Assembly (NCBI RefSeq): GCF_015680705.1
Contig: NZ_JADNYP010000017.1
Span: forward strand, 45,087-109,086
Reading direction: 5' to 3'
DNA from: Pseudomonas fulva
Lineage (GTDB): Bacteria; Pseudomonadota; Gammaproteobacteria; Pseudomonadales; Pseudomonadaceae
Length of the DNA: 64,000 nucleotides
The position numbers and the translations under genes are program-made. Positions 18,017 to 26,378 of the stretch are shown here, piece by piece; position 1 is the first letter of the stretch; every line of letters starts with the position of its first letter. A model generated the notes under the pieces. The model saw only the letters and a list, made by a program, of their open reading frames with translations, had not been told where the DNA came from and did no database searches.

Positions 18017-18979
18017 ATGCGCGACGCACTCGATCTGAATACCGTCCGTGTCTATGCGGCAGTTGTTGATGAGCAGAGCTTTGCTGGCGCATCGCGTCTC
18101 TTGGCCATGCCGTCCTCCAACGTCAGCCGCCACGTTGCCGCTCTGGAGCGCAAACTCGGCACACGCCTGCTGGAGCGAAGCACCCGTCACCTGCGTATGA
18201 CGGAGGCCGGTCGACTACTCTACGAACGAGCGAAGCCCCTGCTCGACGCGCTGCTCGCCACGCAGGAAGAGTTGGGCGCGGTACAGCGCGAACTGTGTGG
18301 TCCTCTGAAGATGTGCATGCCTGGGGAGGCACCAAGGCTGCTGGCTCCCATCCTCGCCGAGTTCTGTAGCCTCCATCCAGGCATCGAGCTCGAATGTGAT
18401 ACTCGGATGACCGGGCTGGAGATACTTCGAGAGGACGTCGACCTTTCCATCATCTTCCACCGGGGCGATCAGGAGGACAGTGCTTTCATCACCCGCGAAC
18501 TCGCCACACTGCCCAGCATCGTGGTTGCCGCCCCCTCCTTGCTGGCCAGAACCGGCATGCCACGCCATGTACGCGAACTGAAATCTCTGCCCTGCATCAC
18601 TACCCTCAGTGCGCTGAAGGGCCAGCCCTGGCAGTTTCAGGACGCTTTGGGTCAAATCGTCAAGGTGCCGGTCCGCAGCCGCTACCGCGTCAACAGCGGA
18701 GAACTTGCCGTGGCAGGCGCACGGCAAGGCATCGGCTTCGCGATCGTGGCGGCTTATCCCTGCCAGGAAGATCTTGCTACGGGCCGATTGCAGGAGGTAC
18801 CACTGGACCTGTGCCCCGCGCCACTGCAACTGCTGGGAGCCTATAGCCATCGCCACTCCGTGACTGCGCGTGTCCGCGCGCTGCTGGAACTGATACAAGT
18901 ACGGTTGGCTGGATCGGTTAATCCGCCCATGGAACCGAGACCTTGTGGGACGGTCCAGGATCGAAGTGACCGCACCTGA
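18017..18979 (+). CDS. LysR-family transcriptional regulator
   Basis: This is a 320-residue regulator with the winged helix-turn-helix at residues 4-62 (DLNTVRVYAAVVDEQSF, then SSNVSRHVAALERKLGTRLL and RSTRHLRMTEAGR). A periplasmic-binding-like effector domain follows. The gene is intact and divergent from the broken flavin monooxygenase, so it probably once controlled that operon and is now orphaned. The C-terminal ~25 residues are low in secondary structure. The inducer is unknown. Confidence 0.88.
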   Translation: MRDALDLNTVRVYAAVVDEQSFAGASRLLAMPSSNVSRHVAALERKLGTRLLERSTRHLRMTEAGRLLYERAKPLLDALLATQEELGAVQRELCGPLKMCMPGEAPRLLAPILAEFCSLHPGIELECDTRMTGLEILREDVDLSIIFHRGDQEDSAFITRELATLPSIVVAAPSLLARTGMPRHVRELKSLPCITTLSALKGQPWQFQDALGQIVKVPVRSRYRVNSGELAVAGARQGIGFAIVAAYPCQEDLATGRLQEVPLDLCPAPLQLLGAYSHRHSVTARVRALLELIQVRLAGSVNPPMEPRPCGTVQDRSDRT

Positions 18980-19210
18980 CACTAGACAGAGGTACACAGA
19001 GAGATAGCAAAAACCATGGCCAGCGGTAGGCTCCGCTTTGCGCCCTCGTTGGCGCGATGGCTGAAAATTGCCGCTCAGCCTCAAGCAAGCCACAAAACGC
19101 AATGGCCCTCCCGCTGTACTTGGCTGAGCACACGGCCAGGCGACTGAGGCGCCGGGCCGGCCGCGATGGGCCGCTTCTACATCGGCCTGAGGCACCAAGG
19201 TACAGATGGA
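18980..19210. other. Gap between LysR gene and gcvH terminator
   Basis: I see no convincing gene and no copy of the tRNA-Arg 3' end that would mark the far border of an integrated element. Confidence 0.4.
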
Positions 19211-19232
19211 GCTCCCCAGCGAACCGGGGAGC
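19211..19232 (-). terminator. Hairpin terminator after gcvH
   Basis: Seven-bp arms GCTCCCC/GGGGAGC with an 8-nt loop stand 17 nt beyond the gcvH stop codon. There is no T-run. The hairpin closes the gcvT-gcvH unit without any gcvP gene. Confidence 0.55.
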
Positions 19233-19248
19233 CTGTGGTCCGATCAGT

Positions 19249-19632
19249 TTACTCGCCGATCGCCGCCTTGTAGCCTGCCGCATCCAGCAGCTTGCCGAGC
19301 TCCGTGGCATCGGCAGGCTTGAGCTTGAAGATCCAGGCGCCGTATGGCTCTTCGTTGAGCTGTTCCGGCGCGGTGTTCAGTTCCTCGTTGACCGCGATCA
19401 CTTCGCCACCGACCGGAGCATAGATATCCGAGGCGGCCTTGACCGACTCGACCACGCCGGCCTGGTCACCAGCGGCGAACACCTTGCCCACTTCCGCCAG
19501 CTCGACGAACACCACGTCGCCCAACGCTTCCTGGGCATGGTCGCTGATACCGACGGTGACGGTGCCGTCGCTTTCCAGACGCGCCCATTCATGGCTTTCG
19601 GCAAATCGCAATTCGGCGGGGATATCGCTCAT
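19249..19632 (-). CDS. gcvH: Glycine cleavage system H protein
   Basis: This 127-residue lipoyl carrier shuttles the aminomethyl group between the P and T proteins of the glycine cleavage system. The lipoylated Lys65 sits in VESVKAASDIYAP, the N-terminal HEWAR motif is present, and the length is normal. It follows gcvT by 47 nt on the same strand. In many pseudomonads gcvP would follow; here a hairpin and accessory DNA follow instead. Confidence 0.96.
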   Translation of the reverse strand: MSDIPAELRFAESHEWARLESDGTVTVGISDHAQEALGDVVFVELAEVGKVFAAGDQAGVVESVKAASDIYAPVGGEVIAVNEELNTAPEQLNEEPYGAWIFKLKPADATELGKLLDAAGYKAAIGE

Positions 19633-19679
19633 GTCTCTACTTCCTCGTTTGACTCAGCGGTTGGCCCGCCGGAATAGGT

Positions 19680-20762
19680 TCAGATCAGGGTCTTGCCATG
19701 GCGCACGAAAGTCGGCCTGACCACGCGCACCGGGTACCACTTGCCACGAATTTCCACTTCTGCGCGATCACCCGCGGCCATCGGCACGCGCGCCAAGGCA
19801 ATCGACTTGCTCAGCGTAGGCGAGAAACTACCACTGGTGATCTCTCCTTCGCCAACCCCGGCGACCCGAACCACCTGGTGCGCACGCAGTACGCCACGCT
19901 CTTCCAGGACCAGACCGACCAGCTTGCCCTGCACGCCGTGCTCGATCTCGGCAAGCAAACCGCTACGGCCGATGAAATCACGCTCGGCAGGCTCCCAGGC
20001 CACACTCCAGCCCATGTTCGAGGTCAGCGGGCTGTGTTCTTCGTCGATGTCCTGGCCATAGAGGTTCATACCGGCTTCCAGGCGCAACGTATCGCGAGCG
20101 CCGAGACCGCTGGGGGCGATGCCCGCGCCGACCAGGTCGTTGAACAGTTGCGGGGCCTCGCTACCTGGAAGCATGATTTCCAGACCGTCTTCCCCGGTAT
20201 ACCCGGTGCGGGCGATGAGCCAGTCACCGTCCGCGGCCGCTTCGAATGGACGCAGTTCATGGATTATCGTGGCCCGCGAGGCACTCACCAGCTCAGCCAC
20301 CTTGGCCCGGGCATGCGGGCCCTGCACAGCGAGGATCGCCAGATCTGGACGCATCCTGATACCCACCTGGAAGCCGACGCTGCGCTTTCTCAACCAAGCC
20401 ACGACCTTGCCGCGTGTCGCGGCGTTGGCTACCAGGCGATAGCCTGCTTCGTTGCGGTAGACGATCAAGTCGTCGATGACGCCGCCACGCTCGTTGAGCA
20501 TGGGGCTGTAGAGGGCCTTGCCAGGGCGCTCCAGGCGCCGGACGTCATTGGCCAGCAGGTACCGTAGCCAAGGCGTCGCGTCCTCGCCGTCGATATCGAT
20601 GACCGTCATGTGGGACACATCGAATACGCCGCAGTCGCTGCGCACCTGATTGTGTTCCTCGACCTGCGAGCCATAGTGCAAGGGCATGTCCCAACCGCCA
20701 AAATCGACCATCTTGGCGCCGAACGCCAGATGAAGGTCATACAAAGGCGTGCGCTGTCCCAT
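19680..20762 (-). CDS. gcvT: Glycine cleavage system aminomethyltransferase (T protein)
   Basis: This 360-residue tetrahydrofolate-dependent aminomethyltransferase releases ammonia and makes 5,10-methylene-THF from the H-protein intermediate. It shows the family start TPLYDLHLAFGAKMVDFGGW, the folate-site region DVSHMTVIDI, and the C-terminal barrel with GEITSGSFSP. The start MGQRTPLYD at 20762 is supported by AAGGAG about 6 nt upstream, and a 35-residue upstream extension is rejected. No glycine riboswitch fold was recognised in the 123-nt upstream gap. Confidence 0.95.
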   Translation of the reverse strand: MGQRTPLYDLHLAFGAKMVDFGGWDMPLHYGSQVEEHNQVRSDCGVFDVSHMTVIDIDGEDATPWLRYLLANDVRRLERPGKALYSPMLNERGGVIDDLIVYRNEAGYRLVANAATRGKVVAWLRKRSVGFQVGIRMRPDLAILAVQGPHARAKVAELVSASRATIIHELRPFEAAADGDWLIARTGYTGEDGLEIMLPGSEAPQLFNDLVGAGIAPSGLGARDTLRLEAGMNLYGQDIDEEHSPLTSNMGWSVAWEPAERDFIGRSGLLAEIEHGVQGKLVGLVLEERGVLRAHQVVRVAGVGEGEITSGSFSPTLSKSIALARVPMAAGDRAEVEIRGKWYPVRVVRPTFVRHGKTLI

Positions 20763-20885
20763 GGGTTTCTCCTTCCGGGCGTGGCGAAGCTGCGGCGGTG
20801 TTCGGCCGATGCCGTCACCTGATCTTGCAGGACCCGCCGCTGCGAATGCCGCGCATTGTAGCCGCAAGGGCGCGGACTGGCATCC

Positions 20886-22499
20886 TCATGGACTAGGACC
20901 CGGCCGTCGCGCGGAGCGACGAATCAGCCCGATGACCGGCAACAGGCCGACCACGATCAGCGTCAGGGCGGGTAGCGAGGCCCGCGCCCATTCCCCTTCG
21001 CTGGTCATCTCGAAGACCCGGACGGCCAAGGTGTCCCAGCCGAAGGGCCGCATCAGCAAGGTAGCAGGCATTTCCTTGAGCACGTCGACGAATACCAGCA
21101 GGGCCGCGCTAAGGACCCCCGGCAGCAAGAGAGGCAGATACACCTTGAAAAACAATCCCGGACCAGCGACGCCGAGGCTCCGGGCGGCTTGTGGCAACGA
21201 CGGCCGAATGCGCTGCAGGCTGCTTTCCAGAGGCCCGTAGGCGACGGCGATGAACCGCACCAGGTAGGCCAGCAGCAAGGCTGTCAGGCTGCCCAGCAAC
21301 AGTGGTTGCCCAGCGCCACCCAACCATCTGGACACGGGTATGACCCAGTGGTTATCGAGATAGCTGAACGCCAGCATGAGCGCCACGGCCAGGACCGAAC
21401 CGGGCAAGGCATAGCCGAGGTTGGCCAGGCCGACACCTGCGCGAATCCCCCGAGTGGGGGCCTGACGACGGGCGAAAGCCAGCACGAGGGCGACACAGAC
21501 GGTGATCAGCGCGGCCATGGCACCGAGATACAGCGTATGCAGGACCAGGCCGACGTAACGTTCGTCCAGGTCGTGCCTGCCGCGCTTCCAGAACCACGCC
21601 AGCAGTTGCGCCACCGGGATCACGAACGCACAGGCGAACACCAGCGTACACCAGCCACTGGCTGCACAGGCCTTGATTCCGCGCAGCCGGTAGAGCGCCT
21701 GCTCGCGGTGACGTTCGCTGGCGCCATGCACGGCGCCACGGGCCCGACGTTCGCCGTAGAGCACCAGCATCACCGCCAGCAGCAGCAGGCTGGCAAGCTG
21801 GGTCGCGCTGGCAAGGCTGAAGAATCCGTACCAGGTCTTGTAGATCGCCGTGGTGAAGGTATCGAAGTTGAAGACCGCCACGGCGCCGAAGTCGGCCAGC
21901 GTCTCCATCAAGGCCAACGCCACGCCGGCGCCGATGGCTGGGCGCGCCATTGGCAGCGCCACGCGCCAGAAGGCTTGCAGGGGTGTCAGGCCCAGCACCC
22001 TGGCCGCTTCCATGAGGCCCTTGCCCTGGGCCAGGAAAGCGCTGCGCGCAAGCAGGTAGACATAGGGGTAGAACACCAGCACCAGCACGATGATGACGCC
22101 ACCGGTCGAGCGTACCCTTGGCAGGCGCATCGGCCCGAACGCTTCGCGCAGGGCGCTCTGCACCGGGCCTGCGAAATCCAGCAACCCGACGAAGACGAAC
22201 GCCAGCACATAGGCCGGGACGGCGAACGGCAGCATCAGGGCCCAGTCGAGCCAGCGTCGACCAGGAAACTCGCACAGGCTCACTAGCCAGGCCAGGCTTA
22301 CGCCCAGCAGCGTGACGCCGATGCCGACACCGAGCACCAGGGTCAAGGTGTTGCCAAGCAGGCGGCCCATCTGTGTCTCGAGCAAATGCGACCAGATCTG
22401 CACATCGATGGCTTGCCAGGACAGCAGCAGGACACCCAGCGGCAGGAGCACCAGGGCGCTGGCCAGACAGACAGGCAGGTACCAGCGGCGTTGCGGCAT
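20886..22499 (-). CDS. Ferric iron ABC transporter permease (FbpB/HitB-type double-length)
   Basis: This inner-membrane permease of about 537 residues has two fused permease modules, each with about six helices and an EAA loop (EAARVLGLTPLQAFWRVALP in the first half, QAARSLGVAGPGLFFKVYLP in the second). This is the organisation of FbpB/SfuB iron(III) permeases. MPQRRWYLP at 22499 is the most likely start, though no strong ribosome-binding site is seen; a GTG at 22553 is an alternative. It follows the binding-protein gene with a hairpin between. No ATPase gene is adjacent, so that subunit must be encoded elsewhere. Confidence 0.88.
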   Translation of the reverse strand: MPQRRWYLPVCLASALVLLPLGVLLLSWQAIDVQIWSHLLETQMGRLLGNTLTLVLGVGIGVTLLGVSLAWLVSLCEFPGRRWLDWALMLPFAVPAYVLAFVFVGLLDFAGPVQSALREAFGPMRLPRVRSTGGVIIVLVLVFYPYVYLLARSAFLAQGKGLMEAARVLGLTPLQAFWRVALPMARPAIGAGVALALMETLADFGAVAVFNFDTFTTAIYKTWYGFFSLASATQLASLLLLAVMLVLYGERRARGAVHGASERHREQALYRLRGIKACAASGWCTLVFACAFVIPVAQLLAWFWKRGRHDLDERYVGLVLHTLYLGAMAALITVCVALVLAFARRQAPTRGIRAGVGLANLGYALPGSVLAVALMLAFSYLDNHWVIPVSRWLGGAGQPLLLGSLTALLLAYLVRFIAVAYGPLESSLQRIRPSLPQAARSLGVAGPGLFFKVYLPLLLPGVLSAALLVFVDVLKEMPATLLMRPFGWDTLAVRVFEMTSEGEWARASLPALTLIVVGLLPVIGLIRRSARRPGPSP

Positions 22500-22593
22500 G
22501 TGGGACAAGACGATATCTCGATCAGCAATGATGATGGCAGGAGGGACGCGCACGAAGCACTACGCGGTGCAGAGCGGCATACTCGAGTACGCG

Positions 22594-22622
22594 CCACGCC
22601 TGGCATGCACTGCCAGGCGTGG
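22594..22622 (-). terminator. Strong intercistronic hairpin in the iron transporter operon
   Basis: A perfect 12-bp stem (22594-22605 with 22611-22622) with a 5-nt loop lies 20 nt after the binding-protein stop. There is no T-run. It probably stabilises the binding-protein mRNA and reduces permease expression. Confidence 0.6.
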
Positions 22623-22642
22623 CGACAGCGGGCCTGCCTGGC

Positions 22643-23644
22643 TCAGTTCCAGCCGGCACGGTCCATCAGGCGAATCGCTTCGGCCTGGCGCTTGCCAGCG
22701 ACTTCCACGGGAATATCGTCCGCCTTGAAGCTGCCCCAGGCAGCAACTTCCTCGGATGGCTTGACCTGTGGATTGGCCGGGAATTCCTGGTTGATCTCGG
22801 CAAACAGTTTCTGCGCCCGTTCGCCAGTCATCCATTCGACCAGCGCGATGGCCGCTTGCGGATGCGGGGCATGCCGGGTCAGGCCGATGCCGGACAGGTT
22901 CACATGCACGCCACGGTCGGCCTGGTTCGGCCAGAACAGCTTGATCGGCAGGTCCGGCTGCGCCTTGTGCAGGCGGCCGTAGTAGTAGGTGTTCACCACC
23001 CCGACATCGCACTGGCCGGCCTCGATGGCCTGGAGCACGGCGGTATCGTCGGAGAACACGTCCGTGGAGAGGTTGTCGACCCAGCCCTTGATGATCTCTT
23101 CGGTCTTCTGCTCGCCATGGTTCTCGATGAGCGTCGCCGTCAGCGACTGGTTGTAGACCTTCTTGCCGGTGCGCAGGCACAGGCGCCCTTCCCAGTGCTT
23201 GTCGGCCAGGGCCTCGTAGGTGCTCAGCTCCTCGGGCCGCACGCGCTCGGTAGAGTAGGCGATGGTACGTGCGCGTAGACTCAGGCCGGTCCAGGCATGG
23301 GACGTTGCGCGATATTGCGGCGGGATGTTGCGGTCGATCACTTGCGACTGGATCGGCTGGAGGATGCCCATCTGCTCGGCCTGCCAGAGGTTGCCGGCAT
23401 CTACGGTCAGCAGCAGGTCGGCAACGCCATTCTCCCCCTCGGCCTTGATGCGCTGCATCAGCGGGGCTTCCTTGTCGGTGATGAACTTCACCTTGACGCC
23501 GGTCTGGGCGGTGTAGGCATCGAATACCGGCTTGATCAGCTCGTCGATGCGCGAGGAATACACCACCACTTTGTCATCCGCCTGGACGGCACCGCCGAAC
23601 AGGGTCAGAACCAGGGCGGCCAGCAGGGACTTGCGCGACAACAT
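22643..23644 (-). CDS. Periplasmic ferric iron-binding protein (FbpA/FutA family)
   Basis: This is a 333-residue solute-binding protein with a signal peptide ending AVQA and a mature start DDKVVVYSSRIDELIKP. The paired tyrosines in NTYYYGRLH are the expected ferric-ion ligands, and LLLTVDAGNLWQAE is a conserved family segment. It delivers Fe(III) to the permease encoded next. The upstream region has a perfect inverted repeat at 23658-23672 close to the ribosome-binding site. Confidence 0.92.
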   Translation of the reverse strand: MLSRKSLLAALVLTLFGGAVQADDKVVVYSSRIDELIKPVFDAYTAQTGVKVKFITDKEAPLMQRIKAEGENGVADLLLTVDAGNLWQAEQMGILQPIQSQVIDRNIPPQYRATSHAWTGLSLRARTIAYSTERVRPEELSTYEALADKHWEGRLCLRTGKKVYNQSLTATLIENHGEQKTEEIIKGWVDNLSTDVFSDDTAVLQAIEAGQCDVGVVNTYYYGRLHKAQPDLPIKLFWPNQADRGVHVNLSGIGLTRHAPHPQAAIALVEWMTGERAQKLFAEINQEFPANPQVKPSEEVAAWGSFKADDIPVEVAGKRQAEAIRLMDRAGWN

Positions 23645-23657
23645 GGTGATTCCTCAT

Positions 23658-23672
23658 CGATTCACAGAATCG
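23658..23672 (-). promoter_or_regulatory. Inverted repeat just upstream of the iron-binding protein start
   Basis: Perfect CGATTC-ACA-GAATCG lies 14-28 nt before the start codon, next to the ribosome-binding GAGGA. It could be an operator or a leader hairpin. It does not look like a canonical Fur box. Confidence 0.3.
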
Positions 23673-23725
23673 CAAATCGTAGTCAATCACATTTGCTCGA
23701 CAAAGCATTCGACCCGTGCAAGCCG

Positions 23726-24970
23726 TTACTGGATGTTGCGACAAGCCTCGGGACGCGCCAGCGCAGGCAGGTCGCCGCTCAGCCCAAGGGCCTGGCGGAC
23801 GAACATGGCCTTGGCTTGGGGCATCTGGTCGACCCACCTCAGGCCGGTGTTGCGCAACCAGCGCAACGCCAGTGGCTCGGCCTGGAACAGACGCTCGAAG
23901 CCCTCCATGGCAGCCATCAGGGCCAGGTTGTGCGGCATGCGCCGCCGCTCGTAGCGGCTCAGCACACGCTCATCGGCCAGGCGCTCGCCACGCGAGCCGG
24001 CCCGCTCCAGTTCTTCGGCCAGCACGGCGGCATCGAGCAAGCCCAGATTGACGCCCTGCCCAGCCAGAGGATGGATGGTATGAGCGGCATCGCCGATCAG
24101 TGCCAGCCCTTCGTCGACATAGCGCTTGGCATGTCGCTGGCGCAGCGGCACGCACAGGCGCCGGTCGGCGTGCAGGATCTCGCCTAGGCGACCCTCGAAG
24201 GCTCGTTCCAAGGCCTTGCAGAACCCTGCATCATCGAGCGCCATGACCTGGCGCGCATGTTCTGGGGTGATCGACCAGACGATCGAGCACCAGTGCTCGT
24301 TGCCTGCCGGCGACAAGGGCAGGAACGCCAGTGGTCCTTCGTCGGTGAAGCGTTGCCAGGCCGTGGCATGGTGCGGCTCGGTGCAACGCACGCTGGTCAC
24401 GATCGCCTCGTGCAGGTAGTCCCACTCACGGGTTTCGCAGCCGGTCAGGCGGCGCACGGCCGAACGGGCTCCATCGGCCGCGATCACCAGGGGCGTGCGG
24501 ACGCGGCGGCCATCAGCCAAGGTCAGCAGCCAGTCGTCAGCGGAGCGGCGCATCTGCTCCAGCCGGGCATCGGCCAGCAAACCCACATCGCTGTCGAGCA
24601 GGCACTCGAGCAAGCTGTCCTGCACGACCCGGTTCTCTACGATATGGCCCAGCACATCGGCCTGCACGCTGGCGGCGGAAAAGTGGATCTGCCCGGTACC
24701 GCTGCCATCCCAGACTTGCATGTCGGTATAAGGGCAGCTGCGCCGCCTGTCGATCCCCGCCCAGGCCCCAAGCCTGTGCAGAATCCGCTGGCTGGCGGCC
24801 GACAAGGCGCTGACGCGCGGCTCGAAAGGCGCCGCGCTGTCGAAAGGGCTCACCTTCAACGGCCCGCCATCGAGCAGAAGGATCTCCAGCCCGCTGTGAC
24901 GCAGGGCCAAGGCCAGGGCACTGCCGACCATGCCGGCACCGACTATCACCAGATCTGCGCGCATTTCCAT
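23726..24970 (-). CDS. ubiI: Ubiquinone biosynthesis flavin hydroxylase UbiI (VisC family)
   Basis: This is a 414-residue class A flavin monooxygenase. Seen are DLVIVGAGMVGSALALAL (FAD GxGxxG), the DG motif in LVIAADGARSAVRRL, and the second FAD motif ALIGDAAHTIHPLAGQGVN. The pattern RVSALSAASQRILHRLGAW followed by MQVWDGSGTGQI and GHIVENRVVQ resembles E. coli VisC/UbiI, which hydroxylates C5 of the ring. It is the last gene of a ygfB-pepP-ubiH-ubiI group conserved from enterics. UbiF-like annotation is possible, but the similarity to UbiI is closer. Confidence 0.88.
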   Translation of the reverse strand: MEMRADLVIVGAGMVGSALALALRHSGLEILLLDGGPLKVSPFDSAAPFEPRVSALSAASQRILHRLGAWAGIDRRRSCPYTDMQVWDGSGTGQIHFSAASVQADVLGHIVENRVVQDSLLECLLDSDVGLLADARLEQMRRSADDWLLTLADGRRVRTPLVIAADGARSAVRRLTGCETREWDYLHEAIVTSVRCTEPHHATAWQRFTDEGPLAFLPLSPAGNEHWCSIVWSITPEHARQVMALDDAGFCKALERAFEGRLGEILHADRRLCVPLRQRHAKRYVDEGLALIGDAAHTIHPLAGQGVNLGLLDAAVLAEELERAGSRGERLADERVLSRYERRRMPHNLALMAAMEGFERLFQAEPLALRWLRNTGLRWVDQMPQAKAMFVRQALGLSGDLPALARPEACRNIQ

Positions 24971-24973
24971 GCC

Positions 24974-25141
24974 TTACGCCTGCCTCGCTCGCGGCTTGAG
25001 CCGCACATATAGGGTTTTGTCTATGCGAGCCACTGGCTCGCCGGTCTCATCGACGACATCGACCTGCAGGCGGGGGGGGTACTTCCTGCCGCAGGCTGTC
25101 TGCCGGCGAATCTCCTCCAGCAAGGCATCGTCCACGTGGAA
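24974..25141 (-). pseudogene. C-terminal remnant of a small protein between ubiH and ubiI
   Basis: Between the ubiH stop and the ubiI start, one minus-strand frame ends FHVDDALLEEIRRQ, then RLQVDVVDETGEPVARIDK and a closing TLYVRLKPR. It has the codon usage of real coding DNA and stops 3 nt before the ubiI ATG. No start codon or upstream part of the protein fits in the 200-nt gap. The beta-strand pattern suggests the end of a hotdog-fold thioesterase-like protein, but that is tentative. It looks like a gene whose first two-thirds were deleted. Confidence 0.45.
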
Positions 25142-25178
25142 CCCAGGCGCGCCCGGCGCGCAAGCTTGCGCGGATGGT

Positions 25179-26378
25179 TCACGCCTTGCCCCGCAGGTCT
25201 GCCCGGACGCCCAGCCCCATCGCCTGGCGCGCGAACCAGCGCTTGGCCGGCGGCAGCAGGTCGAGCCCCAGCAGACCGAGGTTGCGCCCGGCTGCCAGAA
25301 GCGGCTGGGTGCTGCCGAACAGACGAGTGACCTGGTCGGAAAAGCCGATGGTCAGGGCCTGGTCCAGACGTTGGCGCTGATGGTAGCCCAGCAGCGTCTG
25401 TAGATCGCCTGGAACCTGCGGACCGCCCAGCAGGGCTTCGGCCAGCGATTGCACGTCGCGCAATGAAAGGTTGAAGCCCTGCCCGGCAATCGGATGCAGG
25501 CTGTGCGCAGCATTGCCCAGCACCACCAGGTGAGGACGCACCTGCTCCTGGGCCTCGACCAGCGCCAACGGGTAGAGGTGACGCACCCCTACCTGGCGCA
25601 AGGCGCCCAGGCGGTAGCCGAATACCTGCTGGAGTTCCCGCAGGAAGCCGCGCTCGTCCAGTTCCAACAGGCGCCTGGCATCGTTGCCCAGCCGCGTCCA
25701 GACCAGCGCGCAGCGGTTGTCCGGCAGCGGCAGCAAGGCCATCGGGCCCTGCTCGGTGAAACGCTCGAACGCTTGGCCCCGATGGGCCTCGCCTGGTGTG
25801 ATGTTAGCGATCAGCGCGCTCTGGTCATAAGGCCGCTGGCGGACATGGATGCCCAATTGCTCGCGCAGGCTGGAACGTCCGCCATCGGCCAGCACCGCCA
25901 GGTCGCACTCCACACTGGTGTCGTCGTTCAACTGCAGCCGATAGCCATCCTCGACTGGCTGCAGGGTCGTGACCTCGGCGGGACAGCGCCAGCTGACCAC
26001 GTCCGAATCCAGGCTTTTCCACAGGCACTGGCCTAGCCAGGCATTCTCGACCACATAGCCGAGCGCCGGAACCCCTTCCTCCAGTGCGTCCAGGCGCGTC
26101 GAACCGAAGCGCCCCCGATCGGACACCTGGATCTGCGTGATCGGCTCGGCGCGTCGACCGACCGCCTGCCAGACACCCAGTCGCTCGTAGATCTGCCGGG
26201 TACCGAAGGACAGCGCCGAGGAGCGCGCATCATAGCTGGGCTGAAAGCTGTCCCCTGGCGCGAACGGCTCGATCAGTACGATTTTCCAGCCGCGGGCCTT
26301 CGCACCGGCCTGTAGCGCCAGGGCCAGGCTGGCGCCGACCAGGCCACCCCCGATGATTGCCAGTTGCACCCGACTCAT
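25179..26378 (-). CDS. ubiH: 2-octaprenyl-6-methoxyphenol hydroxylase UbiH
   Basis: This 399-residue flavin monooxygenase of ubiquinone biosynthesis hydroxylates C1 of the ring precursor. Features are QLAIIGGGLVGASLALAL, the UbiH-type SYDARSSALSFGTRQIYERL, VLADGGRSSLREQLG (DG motif) and VLGNAAHSLHPIAGQGFNL. The start overlaps the stop of pepP (ATGA), giving translational coupling, the same gene pair as pepP-ubiH in E. coli. Length and motifs are complete. Confidence 0.95.
   Translation of the reverse strand: MSRVQLAIIGGGLVGASLALALQAGAKARGWKIVLIEPFAPGDSFQPSYDARSSALSFGTRQIYERLGVWQAVGRRAEPITQIQVSDRGRFGSTRLDALEEGVPALGYVVENAWLGQCLWKSLDSDVVSWRCPAEVTTLQPVEDGYRLQLNDDTSVECDLAVLADGGRSSLREQLGIHVRQRPYDQSALIANITPGEAHRGQAFERFTEQGPMALLPLPDNRCALVWTRLGNDARRLLELDERGFLRELQQVFGYRLGALRQVGVRHLYPLALVEAQEQVRPHLVVLGNAAHSLHPIAGQGFNLSLRDVQSLAEALLGGPQVPGDLQTLLGYHQRQRLDQALTIGFSDQVTRLFGSTQPLLAAGRNLGLLGLDLLPPAKRWFARQAMGLGVRADLRGKA

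Noticed and set aside
18980..19248. Right-hand attachment repeat of the tRNA-Arg element
   Set aside because: No recognisable copy of the tRNA 3' end was seen here or elsewhere between the integrase and gcvH.
20763..20885. Glycine riboswitch before gcvT
   Set aside because: The 123-nt gap lacks the paired aptamer core sequences; no supporting fold was found.
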